Positions 56,791 to 64,000 of a DNA stretch of 64,000 bases are shown here, piece after piece. How positions within the stretch are numbered: position 1 is the first letter of the stretch; every line of letters begins with the position of its first letter. The stretch covers positions 1 through 64,000 of the forward strand of contig RWJK01000949.1 in assembly GCA_004335835.1 (NCBI GenBank), written 5' to 3'. Origin of the DNA: Scenedesmus sp. ARA3 (taxonomy: Eukaryota > Chlorophyta > Chlorophyceae > Sphaeropleales > Scenedesmaceae). The translations under genes and the position numbers were made by a program. The notes below the pieces were generated by a model. It did not search any database, was not told the DNA's origin, and saw only the letters and a list, made by a program, of their open reading frames with translations.

Positions 56791-58508
56791 ATGACAATGA
56801 CGATGGATAGCTTGGAGAACGACGTACATAGCCATGCCAGCAGCGATTGCGACAGCGAGGACTTCGACGTGTGCTTCATCTGCCTCGATGGTCCCCGCCA
56901 GCAAGAGCCTCTTGTGTCTCCGTGCATCTGCCCAAGGAAGGTTCACGCGGCCTGCTTGGCCAAGTGGCAGCTCAACTGTGCGGGCAAAGAGTAGGTGGAC
57001 AACTCGACGGGCTCTGCAGCCTCGGGCTGTTGTGACCTATGTAGACCATTGCGACAGTCTTGTTGTTGCGTTTGAAGCCTCGCAGATGAGAGCAGGCAGC
57101 CATCTGCTGGGCGGGCTAGTAACCTCAGCAAACTTGGTATCGGCCAGTCCTTACGGCCACCCTATCACCCTGCCACTGCTCAAACTGATCGATCTGTTTG
57201 TTCTGTATGCAGTGAGGAGACGCGTTGCCGCTTCTGCCACTCAGTGCTGCCGGACTGGCGCCCAGCTCTGACCCCGCAGCAGCTGAAGCCCGCAGCCAGC
57301 GTGATGTCTGTGCGGTACCGAGGCGTGACTTACAGGATCACGTACACGCCTGGCCCTGACGGGCTGGAGCACTTCCTGGCCACGCTGCAGGCCATAGGCA
57401 TCAAGGTAGCCAGCGCCAGCCAGGTCACCTTCCTGTGCCGCTCGCCGGATACAGGTGTGTGCTGCTGCTGCCTTGCGCTGCTTAAGCATCGTTTTGGTGC
57501 TCTTCTAAGACACTGGCAGAGTGCTGTGTGGCTGCTGGTGTGATTGGTGGGCCACATGTGCGGGTGTCGCGCAGTGAGTCGGCGCTGTGACGGGCCATGC
57601 ATGCTGCTGGCACAGCTGTGGCTGCATAGCGCATGGTGCATGTGGCTGCTGCATGGCTGCGAATAGGTTGCGGCTGAGCCTGCTGCAAGTTGAGCTTGCC
57701 ATCTGCTCGCAACCAGATTACCTTATGTACAAGTGCTATTGATGGCTGGCTACTTCAGCGGGGCGGCTCATCGCTGCTTTCTTGAGTACGGGTGCAAACT
57801 ACCCATGTGCAGGGCTCCCACAGTACGTGTCAGCGCGCGCGCTGTTTGCATGCTGCTGCATGTTGCCCATCGAACAAGCTGCGGCCAATGACCGTCGGCC
57901 AGTACCTGCAGCCACACTGTCCACTCCTGCTGCTGACACGTGCTGCTGACACGTGCTGCTGCTGCGTTGTTCCTGCAGGCGAGGAGATGTCGCTGAAGGG
58001 CCTCAAGGCCTTTGACGCGGCAGCCTACTGCGCCTCCATCACAGCCGCCAAGCGCGTGCAGAAGGACGCAGACAAGCGCCAGCGCAAGCTCGCGGCGCAG
58101 CAGCAGCACCTGCAGCAGCAGCAGCAGCAGCATGACGTGGACGCATCACCACACTCGGATCATGACCTGGGTGTGCGGCCCGAGGCAGGCCCAGACTCGC
58201 CACGCTCCGCAAACTGGTGCAACGACAGCAGGCGCACAGCACACGTGCATGCAGAGGCCGTCGGCAGCGGCGCAGGCAGGCGCGGCGCGTCATCGTCTGC
58301 TGCAGCAGCGCGCGAGCATGCCAGCCGCGCACACGCAGCATTCTACACCGCAGCAGCAGGCAGCAGCGGCAACCTGGCAGCTGCAGGCGCAGTAGCAGCA
58401 CAGCAGCAGCAGCAGCAGCAGGCTGTTGCAGCCAGCTGGTGGCGCCGTGCTCTCGCTTGCGTGCACCTGGCCCCCCAGCAGCAAAGCAGGCAGCGCACTG
58501 CAGCATAA
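56791..58508 (+). CDS. RING-variant (RINGv/MARCH-type) zinc-finger protein
   Basis: Three exons, 56791-56990, 57213-57454 and 57979-58508, join in phase to 323 residues. The start ATG at 56791 follows an upstream GTG in the same frame. The RINGv C4HC3 pattern spans exons 1 and 2: CFICLDGP, then SPCICPRKVHAACLAKW, then CRFCHSVLPDW. RINGv domains are E3 ubiquitin-ligase modules. The conserved Trp after HxxC, which contacts the E2, is present. After the domain comes a compact segment rich in beta propensity (VRYRGVTYRITYTPGPDGLE), then a basic helix (ITAAKRVQKDADKRQRK) and a Gln/Ser/Ala-rich tail ending QQQSRQRTAA. Unlike most MARCH proteins, no membrane segments are seen, so a soluble ligase is inferred. 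The substrate is unknown. Confidence 0.85.
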
Positions 58509-61500
58509 GCACGCAGTGATGGTTTTGTGTGTCAGTCTTCCTGCTTCTGCTGCTGCGCTAGTGTGGCGCCTGGCCAGCTGTCACTGCTGCATAGGCTTGT
58601 TTGCATAGAGCAAGTGTACAATTTCGCTCGTGCGCGGGCGTGGGCGCATTCCAACAGTCGTGCTATTGATTGCCAGCAGTTTCGGCTGCAAGTGTGCCAC
58701 GTTGTTAATCTTCACGCTGAAGTGTTGCGTGCGCACACCATAGTGTTTGTATCCCTTGCAGCCTTCAGCGGTTCTACTGTTTTTTGTCTGCATCATGATG
58801 TGTGGTAATGCCTCAGCACCTTTACGGTCTGTACTATTCTATGCTCGTCCGCAGCTGTTACTGCTTCAGTTCAATCCTCAAGGATTTTCATCTCACACAA
58901 AACCTCATCTCCTGTGTGGCTATCGAATGTGCTGGAAGTGTTGCGCGCAGCATTCTGTGGCCAAGGCTGGTGCTGCTTTGTGAAGAGGCAGCAAGAGGCA
59001 GGAACGGGCGATGCATGGTTGCAGGTGACCCCGTCTGTTGCCTGTGTCATATGCGTGCCTGCTACTACGCGGAGACTTCAGTGCGTATATCTGGGCACAG
59101 GAAGCGTCGGTGTGCAAGCCAGAAACTTGCAGGTGCATCATTTCTCTGCACGCAAGCGGCAGAGTGCTGCTGCTCGTGCAGGTTACTGCAGCTGGGCTAC
59201 GGCAGAGCTGCGCGTGCATGCATGTTTCACAGCTGCATACCACCTTTGCGTGGGCTCAGCGTCACTTCTTGGTCAGCGGCGTCTACATGCTGCCACAGTA
59301 CACACAACAACACATCTGCATTCTTGCACACATGACGGGCAACAGGATGGGATGCAATGAGACCGTCCTTCTGCTCTATTGCTTACTTTGGGGCAGTCGC
59401 TTCGCTGCGGGCACTGCGCTTTGTGCGCCACGCTGCGCGTGCCATGTTGATTTTTGCTGTTCCGACATGGTGCTGTAGTGCAGGGTGAGGCGGTGTTTTT
59501 GCGGGGCGTTGCGTGGTGCGGGTTTTGTGTTTCAGGTGCTGGAGGCTGTGTGTCTTTTGGGATGCATGTCCAGGTTGTGGCGAGCAGCATCAGCTTTGAG
59601 TATCGGGCTGTCAGCTATTGCCGCTGCCCGGGTGTATTGTCCAGTTGCATCACAGCCTATGACAGTTCATGTGCTGGTTTCTTTGCATCGATGGCTGGGC
59701 TGGCACACATGTGTGTGTTTCATTGATACCTCTTTTTGGTGTGCATGTACAAGAATTGGTGCAGACCTTGCGCCACGCTAGCAACTTAGTATGACATGGC
59801 AAGGTCAGCAGCTGCAACGCTGCCGTGACTGCCGCCTCTGTATACGTGTAGCACTACACTTTTGGTATCGCTTCAGCAATGTGGGTGTGTTTGCATGCAT
59901 CTCCACCGGTGCGGATGGTGTATCTTGACAATTAGGGTGGGGCGTACTGTCAGCTGTGTTTGGTGGTTCAGCTCAGGGGTTGCTCAGCAGCGGGTAGTAG
60001 CAAAGTAAAACAGCATGAGGGTGGATGATGTGGTGGTACGGCTTGGCGGGTGCAGCTGGCCTTGTTCAAAGTGCTGGCTGAAACGCCAGGGCAATCGTGT
60101 AGGCATTTCTGCGGCTGTGCACAGCCCTTTCGCTTTGTGATGCCTGAATGGTGTCCTGCTTCTGCAGCAAATTCTGTGCAGGCGTGGCTTGTGCTGCATA
60201 AACTGTGTGATGCAGCGGAATGCGCTGTTCCGTCCTGCTGTCCTGCCGATCTACGCACTGCTTGCATGCAACAACACGTGCGTCAACCTGCGTTGATCTG
60301 CTGGCAGCAAGGAATTCCCTTCCAGGGGCATGCGTTCACGGAACGCTGCACGTTTTTGTGTGTGGTTTCCTTGTCTGGTGCAGGTGCTACTTTATTACAA
60401 TTCATGTGCAGTGCAGTGGTACCCATCGGGGGCTGACTTCATGCAAACTCAATCATCAGCATGTACTGCTGCTGCTACTATTGCCGGTTGCTTCGAACGA
60501 GCAATGCGGCACACAGTCCTCCCATTTGGCGTACAGCGGCACGGTGCAGATGCTTTTCTGTGGCATAGGCTTGGCATGCATGGATTGCTGCAGCAATGTT
60601 ATCGAGCCACTTTGCATAGCGACAGATCATCTGTTGACGCGCCAGTGGCCAGCAGATGCGTTGCCTTACTTAAATGGAGTGAGCTGGCAACGCTGTTGGC
60701 AACGATGTCCATCCCTGTACATTGTTCAATCGCATTGTGTTCTTTTTTGCCGTGCTGGCAATTGTGACCTACCTGTTCTTTACACTGTCATAGTCCCATC
60801 CACCATCCACCCAGCGGCCACTTGCAGCGGCCCTGACAATTGCAGCTCACAGCTTCTGTCTGCAACGTAAGCGCAGCAGCAGGGAGAGAATGGGGATGAA
60901 CCAGGTGCATCGTGTTTAACTGGACTTCGCTCCACGAGATCGTCGTCTGCAATCTTTATACTGCTAGGACCACAGCCCTAGCAGGGCTACAGCCTGTAGC
61001 TGTTGTGCCCGCTCAAATTCGGTCACGACGTTTAGCGACCCGGCAGCAATTGAGCAGTTACCAGGTTAGTAGCGCAGATAGCTGTGTACTGGAACCGCTG
61101 TACAGCCGATGATTGCTCCAGCAAGCACTTGATCAGTGGCGAAAGCAGCCGAGAGTTCAGGCGCGCGCCAGAGGGGTGCCTGAACGCAGGAAGCAGCTGA
61201 TACAATGCTGAGGCTTCGAGTTGGGTTGCAAGTGGCCAGATGATATACCACATGGCCTCAGGCTGGATGATAGCTGCTGCAGGTGCGTTGTCAGCAGAAG
61301 AGCTGTTGCGTAATGAGCATAATCCCTGCCTTTTGCGTCTAGCACGCAACAGCTCAGATAGGTTTTGTGTTTCATGCTCTAAAACTCGTGAAATCACGCT
61401 TAGTGCGGCTGGTACGCCTGCTAGTGTCACTACTTCGACATCTGCTCCTGCTGCTGCTGCTGCTGGTGCTGCTGCTGGTGGTGCTGCTGCTGGTGCTGCT

Positions 61501-61538
61501 GCGTTGCTGCTGCTGGTGCCGCTGTCCCTGCACTGCAG
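58509..61538. other. Spacer and unresolved 5' region of the last gene
   Basis: The stretch follows the RINGv stop. It should contain that gene's 3' UTR and the promoter and first exon(s) of the gene starting at or before 61539. Several 100-150 codon frames are open, but none has a recognised pattern. The 100 bases before 61539 are a CTG/GTG-rich run serving as the acceptor tract. Confidence 0.45.
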
Positions 61539-63183
61539 GTTGGGCCTTTGCTTTCTTCAATGCAAAGACACAGGAAGAGCGCAAGGCGAGGATAGAGCGA
61601 GTCAACCAGCAGGTCAGCAGCTGAGCATGGCACATGCAGTACATGCACTCCCAATGCGACACACTGAACCACAGATAGGTCCTGCATGCTGTCACACCTG
61701 CCCAGGCTTTTGAATACAGAGTTTGCATTGTAATTGTAAGCAGTGGACCGAAGCGGGTGTCAAAATAATGTATCCTACTAGGCCCACAGGTGTGTTACCT
61801 AACGCAGCATGCACCACCGCAGCATACTGACACCTCGTGCAGCAGGCTGCTGGCAGCTACAGCGTTGCGCGCACCTGGCAGCAGCTGCAAGAAGCCGCCT
61901 ATCATTCAGACAACAACAGGCACACCACGGTGCCCATCTCACTCGCAGCATCATGGCTGCTGGGACAGCGCTGCATCCCTTTGTGGGTGATGACTTGCTC
62001 CTTGGATCTATGCACTGCTGCTGCTGCTGCTGCCGCTGCTGCCGCTGCCGCCGCTGCAGCTGAGGGACTTTTATGGGCCTCTGCTGGCATGTGTGACAGC
62101 AACAAAGAGTGCCTACGATGCCATGGTGGGTGACAGCTGCTGCTGCCGTGGAGGATATCACATCGACACAAGGGCAGCAATGCTGTAGTTGCATGTGCTG
62201 TCATGTGGCTAAGATGCAGCTGAGACAGCAGCGCAGGGCACGGTCCTTCATTTCTATTCTGGAGCCACCAGCAGTAGCCGGCCGTGCGCAGCTCAATGAT
62301 GCATCGAAGAGTCTTCTTGCGCACGGCCTGTGCATCCTGCCCACTCACTTGCGTCGCTTGGTTGCAATGCGCGGTAGGCTTTTCCTTGTATATGAGACAC
62401 AGGACATATGCACAGGTGACATTGGCGCATGCTTTGTTCAACTGCAGCTGCATACTACCACACAGCTCGGCCAAACCCCCCTAGGGCCACATACCACACA
62501 AAATACTTAGCAAGGGCAGCTACAGCCACACCCATGGTTGTGCTGGTGGGCTCTGCACTGCGCTGTGCTGATGCCAATCTACACTGCCATGGCTGAACTG
62601 CTAGTTTGTGATGATGATGATGTCACCACTGCGCTGTGCCGCACTGACTTGTGTTGCATCTCTGTGCAGGTGCGGCAGCACAGCCCTGACGGCACGCTGC
62701 AGCGCTTCCAGGAGCTGTGCATGGCTGAGCCCAGCGGCCCACAAGCAGCAGCATACAAGTGAGGACCACGGGAGCCACGGCCATCATCTGCGCAGCGCTT
62801 GTTGTGTTGGATCACTCCTGCAAGGCGGCAGCTGCAGGAGTGTGGACTGGACTTGTTCATACAAAGGTTGTGGCAGTACTGCCACGCCACACTAGTGTTT
62901 GGCACAGGATGCAGCGCGCCCACGTCTGCAGCTAGGACGCAATCAGTTTATCCTGCCGCACAATGATGTCCAAACTTGCTTGCTCCTGTGTACTGCTGCT
63001 GCTGCTGCTGCTGGTGCTGCGCAGGATCTGGATGGAGAAGGTGCTGCAGCCTCTGAATGAGAAGGCTGCGGGCATCATTGCGGAGCACATCGACCTGCTG
63101 GACGCGCAGCACGTGGTGCCGGAGCTGCTGCAGCTGGTGGCACACGTGTCAGCCATGCGCGTCATCCTCGCCAGGTGGGCCGT

Positions 63184-63273
<90 letters not shown>

Positions 63274-63857
63274 GCAGCAGCAGCAGCGGTTGTTGCTTGT
63301 AGGCATGGCAGTCGGCTTCTGACGCGCGTGCGTGAACTACAGCGGTACCTATCGGCCAGTTGTGTAGTGTTGGCTGGCACCTTCGCAGAGTCGCAGCATA
63401 TGTTGGGGGTTGCGCATGCACATGGTGGCTTTGTTGGTTGGTGCTGTTGATGGCACGTGACTGTGAGTGGCAATCCTGGCTAGGTGGATGGATGGACAAC
63501 GCATGCAACCCCAGGCATTGGACCGATGGCTGAAGGAGCAGCGGCAGTACCAGCAGCAGCAACTTGATCCAGAATGTGTGTACGCCATTCCTGCCTGCCG
63601 CTGCCATGTGTGTCTCGTCGTCGGCTAGGCCCAAGACATAGTCCAGTGAGTGCAGACGGCGTTTGCTAGCGGCATGAATGCACACCTTGCACCTGTTGTG
63701 TGCATGCTGTCCTTTGCATGTAAACACGAATGCAGCACCACCCAGCTCTGCATTTGCTCGTGCTGTGTGTGCTGTGTGCTGCTTCAGGTGGCAGGATGGC
63801 GAGCCTGGCCCCTTTTATGGCTCGATGATTTCGTACCCGGATAAGCTGCGTGAGTGA
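61539..63857 (+). CDS. Conserved protein of unknown function, 5' exons not found
   Basis: Exons 61539-61612, 62060-62125, 62670-62758, 63025-63174 and 63788-63857 join in phase. TGA at 63855-63857 ends the last exon, unless CTGC-GTGAGT there is a donor and the gene continues past the window. Visible protein, about 148 residues: GWAFAFFNAKTQEERKARIE, RVNQQLRDFYGPLLACVTAT, KSAYDAM, then WMEKVLQPLNEKAAGIIAEH, LLQLVAHVSAMRVILARW and FYGSMISYPDKL. I recall uncharacterised bacterial and fungal proteins with the same order (a membrane anchor, then LYGPLLA, then PLNE-A-I-E--DLL, LQLVAHVSAYR), so the family is conserved but has no known function. The missing N-terminal exon probably holds the membrane anchor. 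A (CAG)29 run sits in intron 4 just after its donor. Confidence 0.7.
63185..63271. repeat. (CAG)29 tract
   Basis: Twenty-nine uninterrupted CAG units, then CGG, four CAG and CGG. It begins 11 bases past the exon end at 63174, so it is intronic in the last gene and any poly-Gln, Ala or Ser reading of it is not translated. Confidence 0.9.
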
Positions 63858-64000
63858 GCCTTGGCTTTGCTTGGTGCAGCCTTGCTGTACACATGAAGAC
63901 AACAAGCCACAAACATCTGCATATCATGTCATTGTTAACAGCCTGTCAGGCACAGTGCCTTGCCAGCAAGGACAGCAGCAGAGCTGGCAGCCACGTCATC

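Noticed and set aside
63175..63450. Poly-Ala, poly-Ser, poly-Gln and poly-Leu frames over the CAG tract
   Set aside because: They arise from the triplet repeat and lie in an intron by splice-phase evidence.

Overview
The window looks like nuclear DNA of a green alga (Chlorophyta), most likely the Sphaeropleales/Chlamydomonadales lineage. The genes are intron-dense with GTGAGC/GTGAGT donors and CTGCAG acceptors. Coding regions are GC-rich, CAG/CTG triplet tracts are abundant, and the algal poly(A) signal TGTAA lies a few hundred bases past most stop codons. The placement below phylum level is an inference; no marker gene was compared. Gene models were built by joining open segments whose splice phases match exactly.

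Layout. 1-2.2 kb: 3' part of a LETM1-like gene (+). 4.6-7.8 kb: a PHO4-family phosphate transporter that keeps most of its protein sequence but carries four disabling changes (+). 9.1-10.1 kb: DPM1 (-), sharing a 574-base divergent promoter region with WDR5 (+, 10.7-12.6 kb). 16.1-20.5 and 23.3-27.8 kb: two tandem paralogues (-) encoding large predicted single-pass membrane proteins of a type I do not recognise, with repeated Trp/Cys modules in the ectodomain. 30.2-31.0 kb: a tandem array with a period of about 158 bp. 31.3-38.6 kb: an 18-exon POT/PTR (NPF) transporter (-), with a 19-nt microexon coding the ExxER motif and an apparent mitochondrial nad5 fragment in one intron. 39.5-42.4 kb: CWC16-type splicing factor YJU2B/CCDC130 (-). 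43.4-50.9 kb: a plastid FtsH-like AAA+ protein that lost its HEXXH zinc site (FtsHi type, -), divergent from a glyoxylate/succinic semialdehyde reductase (+, 51.3-54.3 kb). 56.8-58.5 kb: a RING-variant protein (+). 61.5 kb to the end: the 3' part of a conserved gene of unknown function (+).

The genes are mostly unrelated housekeeping functions, as expected for a eukaryotic chromosome: protein glycosylation, histone methylation, splicing, plastid protein handling, aldehyde detoxification and transport. No operon logic applies. The least explained parts are the 16-28 kb paralogue pair and the repeat-rich spacers around 30 kb. Terminal exons of the paralogues and 5' exons of the last gene could not be settled from sequence alone.
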